Below, piece by piece: positions 43,085-51,585 of a stretch of DNA of 57,739 nucleotides (positions are counted from its first letter, which is position 1; each line of letters starts with the position of its first letter). The position numbers were made by a program, and so were the translations under genes. Origin of the DNA: DATNIB01 sp035604685. GTDB taxonomy: Bacteria > Actinomycetota > Acidimicrobiia > Acidimicrobiales > RAAP-2. The stretch lies in assembly GCA_035604685.1 (NCBI GenBank), contig DATNIB010000046.1, positions 1-57,739 on the forward strand, written 5' to 3'. The notes under the pieces were generated by a model. The model ran no database searches. It had not been told where the DNA came from and saw only the letters and a list, made by a program, of their open reading frames with translations.

Positions 43085-43995
43085 GCGCGGCCGGAGTGCT
43101 CGAGACGCAGTACGCGGCGCTGCGCCGGGGCCACGGTGCCTACCGCCTGGCGCGCGACGTGCTGTCGGTGTCGGGTGCCGACGCCGCCGAGTACCTCCAG
43201 GGCCAGTGCAGCCAGGACCTGTCGGGCCTCTCGGTGGGCCAGGCCACCGACTCCCTGCTGCTCGCCCCGGAGGGCAAGGTGGTGGCGCTCATCCGGGTGC
43301 TCCGCCGCGACGACGCATCCTTCTTGCTCGACGTGGACCAGGGCTTCGGGCCGGCGGTCGGGAGCCGCCTCACCCGGTTCCTGCTGCGGGCCAAGGTGAC
43401 GATCGAGCCGCTCGACTGGGAGTGCGTGGCCCTGCGAGGCGACCTGGGCGGCGTGGCGGTCGCCGCCGCGGACGGGTACTGCGTGCCGGTCGACTGGCAC
43501 GGGTGGCAGGGGGTCGACCTCCTCGGCCCCACCGGGACGGTCGAGGTTCCGCCCGACGCGCAGTGGTGCGACGGGCCGGCCTGGGAGGCGTGCCGCATCG
43601 AGTCCGGCGTGCCGGTCATGGGCCGCGAGCTCGACCAGGACACCATCCCGGCCGAGTCCGGCCTGGTCGAGCGCACGGTCAGCTTCACCAAGGGTTGCTA
43701 CACGGGACAGGAGCTGGTGGCGCGGATCGACGCTCGGGGTAGCCGCGTGGCCCGGCGCCTCTGCGGCCTGGTGCTCGCCACCGCGGTGGAGCCGGCCAGC
43801 CTGCTGGGCGTCGACCTGGTGGTCCCGGACGCGGCGCGTCCGGTCGGCCGGGTGACCTCGGCCGCGCAGTGCCCCGGCCTCGACGCCGTGGGCGCGCTCG
43901 CCTACGTGCACCGCAACGTCGAGTTCAGTGCCCGGGTGACGGTCAAGATCGACGGCGGTCTGCGGGCCGACGTGCGGGCGCTGCCGCTCGTCTAA
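43081..43995 (+). CDS. ygfZ: YgfZ/GcvT-like folate-binding protein
   Basis: This 304-residue protein is related to aminomethyltransferase. It carries the YgfZ fingerprint KGCYTGQELVARI with its conserved Cys near residue 205, and an N-terminal LQGQCSQDLSGL region. YgfZ helps make or repair Fe-S clusters with tetrahydrofolate. ATG 43081 overlaps the trpE stop by 4 bp. The trp pathway enzymes here need no Fe-S cluster, so the linkage is probably only transcriptional. Confidence 0.88.
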   Translation: MSAAGVLETQYAALRRGHGAYRLARDVLSVSGADAAEYLQGQCSQDLSGLSVGQATDSLLLAPEGKVVALIRVLRRDDASFLLDVDQGFGPAVGSRLTRFLLRAKVTIEPLDWECVALRGDLGGVAVAAADGYCVPVDWHGWQGVDLLGPTGTVEVPPDAQWCDGPAWEACRIESGVPVMGRELDQDTIPAESGLVERTVSFTKGCYTGQELVARIDARGSRVARRLCGLVLATAVEPASLLGVDLVVPDAARPVGRVTSAAQCPGLDAVGALAYVHRNVEFSARVTVKIDGGLRADVRALPLV

Positions 43996-44055
43996 TACCA
44001 CCGGCAACCGGCCGGTCCGGGTGCCGACCAGCCCGGACCCGCCGAGGCCGACCAC

Positions 44056-44061
44056 TACGCT
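44056..44061 (+). promoter_or_regulatory. -10 box for leaderless trpC
   Basis: TACGCT ends 6 nt before the trpC ATG, in the 72-bp gap after ygfZ. This suggests a separate promoter for trpCFBA. Confidence 0.55.
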
Positions 44062-44067
44062 CTCGCG

Positions 44068-44904
44068 ATGGGCAGCTACCTGGCGGACATCGTGGCCGCC
44101 CACCGAGCCGCGGCCGCCGCGGACACCCGGCCGCTCGAGTCGCTGCGGCGGGCGGCCGCTCGGGCTGACGCGCCCCGGGGATTCGCCGAGGCCCTGGCCA
44201 CGCAGGCCGCCACCGGGCTCGGTGTCATCGCCGAGGTCAAGCGCCGGTCCCCCTCGCGTGGCGACCTCGACCCGTCCCTCGACCCGGCGGCGGTGGCCCG
44301 CGACTACGTGCGGGGCGGCGCCACCTGCCTCTCGGTGCTGACCGACGCCGAGTACTTCTCGGGTTCGAGCGAGGACCTTGTCGCCGCGCGGGCGGCCAGC
44401 GGGCTGCCGGTCCTGCGCAAGGACTTCACCGTCAGCGCGGCCGACGTCTACGACGCCCGGGCGATGGGCGCCGACGCCGTCTTGTTGATCGTGGCCGCCC
44501 TCCGAGACGACGAGCTGGTCCGGTTCGCCGACCTCGCCGGCCAGCTGGGGATGGATGCGCTGGTCGAGGTGCACGACGAGGCGGAGCTCGAGCGCGCACT
44601 CGCCACCGACGCGCGGCTGGTCGGCGTGAACCAGCGCGACCTGGAGACCTTCGAGGTCGACCACGGGCGGGCCGAGCGGCTCGGTGCGGCCATCCCGGGC
44701 GGGGTGGTGGCGGTCGCCGAGTCGGGGATACGCGGCGAGAACGACGCGGCCCGCCTCGCCGCCGCCGGGTTCTCGGCCGTCCTGGTCGGTGAGTCCCTCG
44801 TGCGGGCCGGGGATCGCGCGGCCGCGGTGGCCGCCCTCGTCGGGCATCGGGTCGCCGGGCGCCCCGTCCCCGGGGCCGGCACCGTGCCGGCCTCCTCGCG
44901 CTAG
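44068..44904 (+). CDS. trpC: Indole-3-glycerol phosphate synthase
   Basis: This 278-residue barrel cyclises CdRP to indole glycerol phosphate. It has VIAEVKRRSPSRGDL (substrate-binding Lys), LRKDFTVSAADVYDARAMGADAVLLI with the catalytic Lys, VGVNQRDLETFEVD and VAESGIRGENDAARL. A Pro/Gly-rich tail of about 20 residues follows the fold. Twelve nucleotides separate it from trpF. Confidence 0.95.
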   Translation: MGSYLADIVAAHRAAAAADTRPLESLRRAAARADAPRGFAEALATQAATGLGVIAEVKRRSPSRGDLDPSLDPAAVARDYVRGGATCLSVLTDAEYFSGSSEDLVAARAASGLPVLRKDFTVSAADVYDARAMGADAVLLIVAALRDDELVRFADLAGQLGMDALVEVHDEAELERALATDARLVGVNQRDLETFEVDHGRAERLGAAIPGGVVAVAESGIRGENDAARLAAAGFSAVLVGESLVRAGDRAAAVAALVGHRVAGRPVPGAGTVPASSR

Positions 44905-44914
44905 GCGGCGCTCG

Positions 44915-45607
44915 GTGTTCGTCAAGATCTGCGGCATCACGTCCGAGGCCGACGCGTTGCTGGCGGTCGCCCTGGGCGCCGACGCCCTGGGGTTCATCTT
45001 CGCCCCGTCCACCCGCCAGATGACGCCGTCCGCGGTGGGCGACATCGTGAAGCGCCTGCCGCGAGAGGTGCTCACGGTCGGGGTCTTTCGGGACGAGTCG
45101 CGCCAGCGCACGGTGGAGGTGGCCAACGCGCTGGGGCTGGGAGCCGTGCAGTTGCACGGGCACGAGCCGCCCGACGACGCCCGGTGGGTACGCGAGCGGG
45201 TGCCCTGCACCATTAAGGCGTTCGCGGCGGGCGAGCCGGCGATCGCCCGTTTCTCGGACTTCGGCGCCGACTTCCTCCTGATCGACGGCTCGAGCCCGGG
45301 CTCGGGGGCCGTCTTCGACTGGCGGCTGGCCGAGGGGGTGGCCGATCCCACGCGCATGTTCGTCTCGGGCGGCCTAACGCCGGACAACGTCGGCGACGCC
45401 ATCGCCCACCTGCACCCCTTCGGGGTGGACGTGTCGACCGGCGTCGAGTCCGCCGCCGGACAGAAGGACCCCCAGAAGCTGCGGGCCTTCGTCACCGCCG
45501 CCCGCGCGGCCGCGCGCGCAGTGCGCGACGAGCCGCCGGCCGCCGAGATCCCGGGCGAGGGGGAGCCCGGCGACGAGTCGGGCCCCTACGACTGGATGCG
45601 GGGGTGA
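44915..45607 (+). CDS. trpF: Phosphoribosylanthranilate isomerase
   Basis: This 230-residue barrel has FVKICGITSEADA with the catalytic Cys, ALGFIFAPSTRQMTP, VGVFRDES, VQLHGHEPP, LLIDGSSPGSG with the catalytic Asp, and SGGLTPDNV. The C-terminus is extended by an acidic Pro/Gly tail of about 25 residues. GTG 44915 is forced by the conserved N-terminus. A stand-alone trpF is absent in many actinobacteria that rely on PriA. Confidence 0.94.
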   Translation: MFVKICGITSEADALLAVALGADALGFIFAPSTRQMTPSAVGDIVKRLPREVLTVGVFRDESRQRTVEVANALGLGAVQLHGHEPPDDARWVRERVPCTIKAFAAGEPAIARFSDFGADFLLIDGSSPGSGAVFDWRLAEGVADPTRMFVSGGLTPDNVGDAIAHLHPFGVDVSTGVESAAGQKDPQKLRAFVTAARAAARAVRDEPPAAEIPGEGEPGDESGPYDWMRG

Positions 45608-46797
45608 GCCCGCGCCGCGCCGCGGCCAGTGCGATGGGCGACCCGGGGCCGACCGGCCGGTTCGGGAACTTCGGCGGGCGGTTCGTCCCCGAGGCGCTCA
45701 TGCCGGCCTGCCTCGAGCTCGAGGTCGCCTTCCGCGACGCCTGGGCCGACCCCGCCTTCCGGGGCGATCTCGACGCCGTGCTCGCCTCCTACGCCGGGCG
45801 GCCCACCCCGGTCACCGAGTGCCACCGGCTCTCCGAGCAGCTGGGCGTCCGGCTGCTCTTAAAGCGCGAGGACCTGGCCCACACCGGGTCCCACAAGATC
45901 AACAACGTGCTCGGCCAGGCGCTGCTTACCCGGCGCATGGGCAAGCCGCGGATCATCGCCGAGACGGGGGCCGGCCAGCACGGGGTGGCCACCGCCACCG
46001 CGGCGGCCCTGTTCGGCCTCGAGTGCACGGTGTTCATGGGGGAGGTGGACACCGAGCGCCAGGCGCTGAACGTGTTCCGCATGGAGCTGCTCGGGACCGA
46101 GGTCGTGCCGGTGCGCTCGGGCAGCCGGACGCTCAAGGACGCCGTCAACGAGGCGCTGCGCGAGTGGGTGGCGACGGTCGAGCGCACCCACTACTGCATC
46201 GGCTCGGTCATGGGCCCCCACCCCTTCCCCTACCTCGTGCGCGAGCTGCAGCGGGTGGTGGGGACCGAGGCGCGCCAGCAGTGCCGGGCCCTCTTGGGTG
46301 GGGCCGACCCCGACGTGGTGGTCGCCTGCGTGGGCGGCGGGTCCAACGCGGCGGGCACCTTCAGCGCGTTCGTCGACACGAAGGCCCGCCTGGTGGGCGT
46401 CGAAGCCGCCGGCGGGGCGGCCGCCACCAACGGGATCCCCGGCGTCCTGCACGGCATGAAGTCGCGCCTCCTCCAGGACGAGGCGGGGCAGATCCTGGAG
46501 GCCGAGTCCATCTCGGCCGGCCTCGACTACCCGGGCATCGGGCCCGAGCACGCGCACCTGGCCGAGACCGGCCGGGCCACCTACACCCTGGCCAACGACG
46601 ACGAAGTGCTCTCGGCCCTCTCCCTCCTCGCCCGCACCGAGGGCATCATCGCCGCCCTCGAGCCGGCCCACGCGCTGGCCTGGATCGTGCGCGCGGCCGG
46701 CAGCGAGATCGAGCGGGGCGCGACCGTGCTCCTCACGCTGTCGGGGCGCGGCGACAAGGACGTGGCGCAGGTGGCCGAGCGGCTCGGCCGGCCGTGA
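45604..46797 (+). CDS. trpB: Tryptophan synthase beta subunit
   Basis: This 397-residue PLP enzyme condenses indole with serine. It has GRFGNFGGRFVPEALMP, the Schiff-base lysine in EDLAHTGSHKINNVLGQ, AETGAGQHGVATA, the CVGGGSNAAGTF phosphate loop and GLDYPGIGPEH. GTG 45604 overlaps the trpF stop; ATG 45634 is nearer the usual start. It overlaps trpA by 4 bp. Confidence 0.97.
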   Translation: MSPRRAAASAMGDPGPTGRFGNFGGRFVPEALMPACLELEVAFRDAWADPAFRGDLDAVLASYAGRPTPVTECHRLSEQLGVRLLLKREDLAHTGSHKINNVLGQALLTRRMGKPRIIAETGAGQHGVATATAAALFGLECTVFMGEVDTERQALNVFRMELLGTEVVPVRSGSRTLKDAVNEALREWVATVERTHYCIGSVMGPHPFPYLVRELQRVVGTEARQQCRALLGGADPDVVVACVGGGSNAAGTFSAFVDTKARLVGVEAAGGAAATNGIPGVLHGMKSRLLQDEAGQILEAESISAGLDYPGIGPEHAHLAETGRATYTLANDDEVLSALSLLARTEGIIAALEPAHALAWIVRAAGSEIERGATVLLTLSGRGDKDVAQVAERLGRP

Positions 46798-47576
46798 GCG
46801 ACCCGGGCATCATGGAGTCAGCGCTGCGGGCGCGCCGGGCGGCGGGGAAGAAGCTGCTCATCCCCTACCTCATGGCGGGCATGAGCCCCGACTGGCTCGA
46901 GGCCGCGCACGCCCTGGTGGCGGCCGGCGCCGACGCGCTCGAGGTCGGCATCCCGTTCTCGGACCCCATGATCGACGGGCCGGTCGTCCAGGAGGCGGCG
47001 CTCGCCGCGCTCGGCCGCGGCACCACGCCGCTCGCGGTGTTGGAGGCCCTGACCGGGGCTGACCTCGGCGTGCCGGTCGCCGTCATGACCTACTACAACC
47101 TGGTGTTCCGGGCCGGCGAGCGGCGCATGGCGCGCTCCTTGGCGGCGGCCGGGGTGGCGGCCGCCATCCTGCCCGACCTGCCCTTGGAAGAGCTCGACCC
47201 CTGGGCCGAGGAGGCGGCGGCCGCCGGCGTCGAGACGGTCCTGCTGGTCGCCCCCTCCACGCCCGACGCCCGGGCGGCCAGGATCTGCGCGCGGGCCCGC
47301 GGCTTTGTCTACGCGATGGCGCGCATGGGGGTGACGGGCGAGCGGTCGACGCTCGGGTCCGAGAGCGCGGCCGTGGTGGCCAAGATCCGCCCCCACACCG
47401 ACCGCCCCGTGTGCGTCGGCATCGGCATCGCCTCGGGCGAGCAGGCGGCCGAGGTGTGCGCGACGGCCGACGGCGTCATCGTGGGCTCGGCGGTCGTGCG
47501 GCGCCTGCTCGACGGGCACGGCCCGGACGCGGCGGCCGGCTTCGTGGCCGAGGTCCGCGCCGCCATCGACGCCTAG
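46794..47576 (+). CDS. trpA: Tryptophan synthase alpha subunit
   Basis: This 260-residue barrel releases indole for TrpB. The family blocks are ALEVGIPFSDPMIDGPVVQ with catalytic Asp, TYYNLVFRAG, AAILPDLPLEE, GFVYAMARMGVTGER, VCVGIGIASGEQA and VIVGSAVV. The usual ExGxPFSDP Glu is present. GTG 46794 overlaps trpB. Last gene of the cluster; the convergent VOC gene ends 4 bp later. Confidence 0.96.
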   Translation: MSDPGIMESALRARRAAGKKLLIPYLMAGMSPDWLEAAHALVAAGADALEVGIPFSDPMIDGPVVQEAALAALGRGTTPLAVLEALTGADLGVPVAVMTYYNLVFRAGERRMARSLAAAGVAAAILPDLPLEELDPWAEEAAAAGVETVLLVAPSTPDARAARICARARGFVYAMARMGVTGERSTLGSESAAVVAKIRPHTDRPVCVGIGIASGEQAAEVCATADGVIVGSAVVRRLLDGHGPDAAAGFVAEVRAAIDA

Positions 47577-47580
47577 CGTC

Positions 47581-47943
47581 TCAGGCGGTCGTCGCCTCGT
47601 CCCGCCGGCAGACGCAGAACTCGTTGCCCTCGGGATCGGCCAGCACGATCCAGTGGCACCCGGCGGTCTCTGCGACGCCGAGGTCGATCCGGGACGCGCC
47701 GAGGGCGATCAGCCGGGCGGCCTCGGCCTCGTGGTCCTCCACGTAGAGGTCCAGGTGGACCCGGTTCTTCCCCCGCTTGGGCTCGGGGACCGCCTGGAGG
47801 ACGACGGGGATCCCCGCACCGCTCTTGGGTAGGAGGGTGACGTAGGGGGGCGCGGCCGGGCCGGGCCGGTAGTCGAGCGCCGCGCACCAGAACCCGGCCA
47901 GGCGGTCGGGGTCCGCGCAGTCGATGGCGACCTCCAGCTGCAT
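47581..47943 (-). CDS. VOC (glyoxalase-like) domain protein
   Basis: This 120-residue single vicinal-oxygen-chelate domain begins LEVAIDCADPDRLAGFWCAALDY and ends ADPEGNEFCVCRR, the two halves that form the paired beta-alpha-beta-beta-beta modules. The metal ligands of active VOC enzymes are only partly evident: His in RVHLDLYVEDHE and Glu in GNEF. The substrate is unknown. It lies between trpA and fabF, convergent with the former. Confidence 0.82.
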   Translation of the reverse strand: MQLEVAIDCADPDRLAGFWCAALDYRPGPAAPPYVTLLPKSGAGIPVVLQAVPEPKRGKNRVHLDLYVEDHEAEAARLIALGASRIDLGVAETAGCHWIVLADPEGNEFCVCRRDEATTA

Positions 47944-47960
47944 CGGCGAATCGACCCGGC

Positions 47961-49160
47961 TCAGCGGGGCGGGGCGAGCACCAGGCAGCCGTTGTGGCCG
48001 CCGAACCCGAAGGAGTTGGAGAGGACCGGCCCGGGCACGAAGGGGCGGGGCTCGCCCGTCACGACGTCGAGGTGGATCTCGGGGTCCTGCTGCTCGCAGC
48101 CGTAGGTGGGGGGGATGAGGGCCCGGTCGATGGTGAGGACCGAGGCGACGGCCTCGATGGCCCCGGCCGCCGCCAGCTCGTGGCCGGTCACGCCCTTGAT
48201 CGAGGTCACCGGCGGGCCCGGCTCGCCGAACACCTTGGCGATGGCCCGGGCCTCGGCCAGGTCGTTGAGCGGGGTCGAGGTGCCGTGGGCGTTGATGTGG
48301 GCGACGTCGGCGGGCACGAGACCCGAGTCCTCGAGGGCCAGCTCCATGCAGGCGACCGCGCCGCTCCCGCCGGGCTCGGGGGCCGTGATGTGGTGGGCGT
48401 CGGCCGTGCTGGCGCCGCCCAGGAACTCCGCGTAGATCCGCGCCCCGCGCTGGTGCGCGCGCTCCCAGTCCTCCAAGACCAGCGCGCCGGCCCCCTCGGA
48501 CATGACGAAGCCGTCGCGCCGCACGTCGAAGGGGCGGGACTGGCCGGTGCTCGAGAGGGCCGTCATGTTGCCGAAGGCCGCGACCGCGACGTCGTTGATC
48601 GCGGCCTCAGACCCGCCGCCGATGGCCACGTCGCAGCGGCCGCTCGCCACGAGGCGCGCCGCGTTGGTGATGGCGTGGGTGCCCGACGCACATGCGGTGA
48701 CGATGGCCTCGGACGGCCCGCGCCAGCCGAGGCGCATCGACACGTTGGCCGCACCCGCGTTGCCCATGATCATCGGCACGAAGAACGGGGAGACCCGGTT
48801 GGCGCCCTTCTCGTAGAAGGTGTGAATCTGGTCCACCAGCGTGTGGAAGCCGCCCACGCCGGCGCCGAAGATGACGCCCGCCCGCGACGGATCCGCGCCC
48901 AGCTCGCCCGCGTCGGCGACCGCCAGCTCGGCCGCGGCGACGGCCACCTGCGCGAAGCGGTCCAGGCGGCGGGCCTCCTTCGGGCCGAACCACCGGGACG
49001 GGTCGAAGTCGGGGATCTTGCGTTCGCCGGTGATGGTCGGCCGGCAGAGCCCCTCCCAGAGGGCCTCGATCCCGATGCCGCAGCACGACACGGCCCCGAG
49101 GCCCGTCACGGCCACCCTGCGCCCCGCCACAGGCCCGTTCGGGCCTTGGCCGAGCCGCAT
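47961..49160 (-). CDS. fabF: Beta-ketoacyl-ACP synthase II
   Basis: This 399-residue condensing enzyme elongates acyl-ACP with malonyl-ACP. The nucleophile cysteine is in VTACASGTHAI and the two histidines in NAHGTSTPLND and GVTGHELAAAGAIEA. The closing SNSFGFGGHNGCLVL is typical. ATG 49160 shares one base with the acpP stop. It ends the minus-strand operon fabD-fabG-acpP-fabF; no fabH is present in the window. Confidence 0.95.
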   Translation of the reverse strand: MRLGQGPNGPVAGRRVAVTGLGAVSCCGIGIEALWEGLCRPTITGERKIPDFDPSRWFGPKEARRLDRFAQVAVAAAELAVADAGELGADPSRAGVIFGAGVGGFHTLVDQIHTFYEKGANRVSPFFVPMIMGNAGAANVSMRLGWRGPSEAIVTACASGTHAITNAARLVASGRCDVAIGGGSEAAINDVAVAAFGNMTALSSTGQSRPFDVRRDGFVMSEGAGALVLEDWERAHQRGARIYAEFLGGASTADAHHITAPEPGGSGAVACMELALEDSGLVPADVAHINAHGTSTPLNDLAEARAIAKVFGEPGPPVTSIKGVTGHELAAAGAIEAVASVLTIDRALIPPTYGCEQQDPEIHLDVVTGEPRPFVPGPVLSNSFGFGGHNGCLVLAPPR

Positions 49161-49405
49161 TAGAGCTTGGAGCTCACGAGGTCGAAGGCCTGCCCCACGG
49201 TCTCGATGTCCTCCAGCTCGTTCTCGTCGATCGTGACGTCGAAGGACTCCTCGAGCGCCATCACGAGCTCGACCAGGTCGAGGCTGTCGGCGTCGAGGTC
49301 GTCGGCGAAGCGGGCCTCCTTGGTCACCTTGTCCGCCGGAACCTGGAGGACCTCGACGGCGCATTCCTTGAACTTGTCGAACGCTGCTTCGCTGTCCACT
49401 GTCAT
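49160..49405 (-). CDS. acpP: Acyl carrier protein
   Basis: This 81-residue acidic four-helix protein has the phosphopantetheine attachment Ser41 in DLDADSLDLVELVMALEE. ATG 49405 follows GGAG-like sequence in the 31-bp gap after fabG. It carries the growing chain for FabF and FabG encoded on either side. Confidence 0.96.
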   Translation of the reverse strand: MTVDSEAAFDKFKECAVEVLQVPADKVTKEARFADDLDADSLDLVELVMALEESFDVTIDENELEDIETVGQAFDLVSSKL

Positions 49406-49436
49406 CTGCTCCTTGTCGTCGCCGCCAACCCCGGCC

Positions 49437-50195
49437 TCACAACCCCATCCCCATGCCCCCGTCGACGGGGAGCACCACGCCGGTGATGTAGCCGGCGCCC
49501 GCCGAGGCGAGGAAGCCCACCGCCGCCGCGACCTCATCTGCGGAGGCGGCCCGCCCCAGCGGGACCATGCCCTGAAGTTGCTCGACCCGCTCTGCGCCGA
49601 GCGCCGCGATCATATCGGTGGTGACAATCCCGGGCGCGACCACGTTCACCGTGATGGTCCTGCTCGCAACCTCCCTGGCCAGGGCCCGGGCCATCCCCAC
49701 CAGGCCGGCCTTGGAGGCGGCGTAATTGGCCTGCCCGGGGAGCCCGACGAAGGCGCCGACCGACGAGATGAAGATGATGCGACCGCGGTGCAGGCGCAGC
49801 ATCTTGGCGATGGCGCGCTTGGCCACGCGGAAGGCGCCGCCCAGGTTGGTGTCGACGACGGCCCGCCAGGCGTCCTCGTCCATGCGCAGGATGAGCGAGT
49901 CGCGCGTGATGCCGGCGTTGGCCACCAGCACCTCGACTGGGCCGAAGTGCCCCTCGACGAGGCCGAAGGCGGCGTCGACCGACTGGGGGTCGGTCACGTC
50001 GCAGGGGACGGCCAGGTAGCGCTCGGCGTCCCCTGCGGGCGCGGGCGGCGGGTCGGCGCGGTAGCCGGCGGCCACGCGGTCCCCGTGGGCGAGGAACCAG
50101 GCTGCGCAGGCGGCGCCGATGCCTCGGTTGGCGCCGCTCACGAACACGACGCGGCCCTGCCCGGCCGCTCCGTCGGGCGCGTCCTCCCCGCTCAT
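49437..50195 (-). CDS. fabG: 3-oxoacyl-ACP reductase
   Basis: This 252-residue NADPH short-chain dehydrogenase has the Rossmann motif VSGANRGIGAACA, LVANAGITRDSL, catalytic Ser-Tyr-Lys in ISSVGAF and YAASKAG, and the PGIVTTDM substrate-loop start. It reduces beta-ketoacyl-ACP. ATG 50195 overlaps the fabD fusion gene by 4 bp. Confidence 0.94.
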   Translation of the reverse strand: MSGEDAPDGAAGQGRVVFVSGANRGIGAACAAWFLAHGDRVAAGYRADPPPAPAGDAERYLAVPCDVTDPQSVDAAFGLVEGHFGPVEVLVANAGITRDSLILRMDEDAWRAVVDTNLGGAFRVAKRAIAKMLRLHRGRIIFISSVGAFVGLPGQANYAASKAGLVGMARALAREVASRTITVNVVAPGIVTTDMIAALGAERVEQLQGMVPLGRAASADEVAAAVGFLASAGAGYITGVVLPVDGGMGMGL

Positions 50196-51433
50196 CGACC
50201 GTCCCCGCTGACGCGGAGCCAGAGCAGGGGCTGGCCCTGCTGGACGCGCTCACCCTCGGCCGCCAGCCAGCGCACGACCTCGCCCCGGAACGGGGTGCGC
50301 ACCTCGGCCACGCCCACCCGGCCGACCAGGTCGCCCACGTCGATGGTCGAGTCGGCCCCCGACTCGAGCGTGCCGGGCAGCAGGCCCGCGCCGGGCGCGG
50401 CCAGCGACTGCTCGGGGGCGAAGATGCCGCTGCTCGGACTGACGACCACCCGCTCGGACATGTAGAGGTGCTCTCCCACCTGGTGGAGGGCGTCCTCCCG
50501 GTGGGCCGCCTCGGTGGTCGCCGCCACCGCGTCCATCAGCTTGTCGAGGTCGTCGGGGACGGCCACCGACAGCGCCGTCAGCTCGGGCGCCACCCGCCGG
50601 GCCAGGCCGGTGAGCACCCCGCCGGGGCCGAGCTCGACCAGGGTGGTGGCGCCCAGGCCGGCCAGCGTCTCGACGCCCTGGCGCCAGCGGACCGGGCTGC
50701 ACAGCTGCGCCGAGAGCAGCCCGGGCCAGTCGGCGGGATCGGTGTGGACCCGGGCGTCCACATTGGCCACCACCGGGACCTCGGGGGTGAGGAAGACCGC
50801 GTCGCCGAGGGCCTTGCGCAGCGACGAGCGGGCGGCGGCCATGAGCGGCGTGTGGAACGCCCCCGACACGGCCATGGGCAGGACGCGCTTCGCGCCCAGG
50901 TCCTTGGCCAGGGCCGAGGCGGTGGCGACGGCGTCGGAGGTGCCGGCGATGACCACCTGGCCCGGGGCGTTGTAGTTGGCCACCCAGACGTCGCCCTCGG
51001 CGCGCTGGCAGGCGGCCTCGGCGTCGTCGTCGGAGATGCCGAGGAGGGCCGCCATGGTGCCGGGCGCGTCCTCGCCGGCCCGGGTCATGGCCTCGCCGCG
51101 CGCCACCACCAGGCGGATGCCGTCTTCGAAGGAGAGGGCACCGCTCGCCACGAGGGCGGTGTACTCACCCAGGCTGTGGCCGGCGCAGGCGGCGGGGGAG
51201 AGGCCGAGGCGCTCGACCGCGTCGAGGACGACCAGGCTCTGGACGAACGTGGCCAGCTGGGCGTTGGCGGTGGGGGTGAGCTCCTCCATGGGCGCGTCGA
51301 GGAGCAGCGAGGTGAGGTCGCGTCCGGCGGCGGTCGACGCCTCGGCCACCACCTCGAAGGAGGGGTGGTCGATCCACGGCGCGCCCATCCCCGCGCGTTG
51401 GGAGCCTTGACCGGGAAAGGTGAATACCAGCAA
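50192..51433 (-). CDS. fabD: Malonyl-CoA:ACP transacylase fused to biotinyl/lipoyl-like domain
   Basis: Residues 1-310 are a complete FabD: FTFPGQGSQRAGMG, the acyl-serine Ser87 in GHSLGEY, the malonate-binding Arg in RGEAMTRAG and the late SGAFHTPLM with the catalytic His. From about residue 325 an 89-residue extension looks like a biotin-carboxyl-carrier hammerhead fold (VVSPSSGIF, IDVGDLVGRV, RGEVVRWLAAEGERVQQGQPLLWLRV). At the EAMKM position it reads GVAEVRTPF with no lysine. TTG 51433 is chosen because it gives the canonical FabD N-terminus and follows CGGAG; the frame is open farther upstream to 51535. Confidence 0.88.
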   Translation of the reverse strand: MLVFTFPGQGSQRAGMGAPWIDHPSFEVVAEASTAAGRDLTSLLLDAPMEELTPTANAQLATFVQSLVVLDAVERLGLSPAACAGHSLGEYTALVASGALSFEDGIRLVVARGEAMTRAGEDAPGTMAALLGISDDDAEAACQRAEGDVWVANYNAPGQVVIAGTSDAVATASALAKDLGAKRVLPMAVSGAFHTPLMAAARSSLRKALGDAVFLTPEVPVVANVDARVHTDPADWPGLLSAQLCSPVRWRQGVETLAGLGATTLVELGPGGVLTGLARRVAPELTALSVAVPDDLDKLMDAVAATTEAAHREDALHQVGEHLYMSERVVVSPSSGIFAPEQSLAAPGAGLLPGTLESGADSTIDVGDLVGRVGVAEVRTPFRGEVVRWLAAEGERVQQGQPLLWLRVSGDGR

Positions 51434-51572
51434 CGCTGTTCGTCTCCGCCCCTGGGTCCGGGCCGCTGGCCCCACGACCAAGCCGATCCCGGGCGCCGGC
51501 CTCCAGTGTGTCACGGGGTACCAGACGTCGCCCAACGGGCCCAGGGGCCCGGGCGGTCGGTTCGGGCGCCGG

Positions 51573-51578
51573 TAGCTT
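51573..51578 (+). promoter_or_regulatory. -10 box for leaderless amidohydrolase gene
   Basis: TAGCTT ends 7 nt before GTG 51586. The divergent fabD start lies about 150 bp away. Confidence 0.5.
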
Positions 51579-51585
51579 GGGGGCG

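Noticed and set aside
42850..45495. Long minus-strand open frame opposite trpE, ygfZ, trpC and trpF
   Set aside because: Same effect of high GC. The plus strand encodes conserved enzymes throughout.
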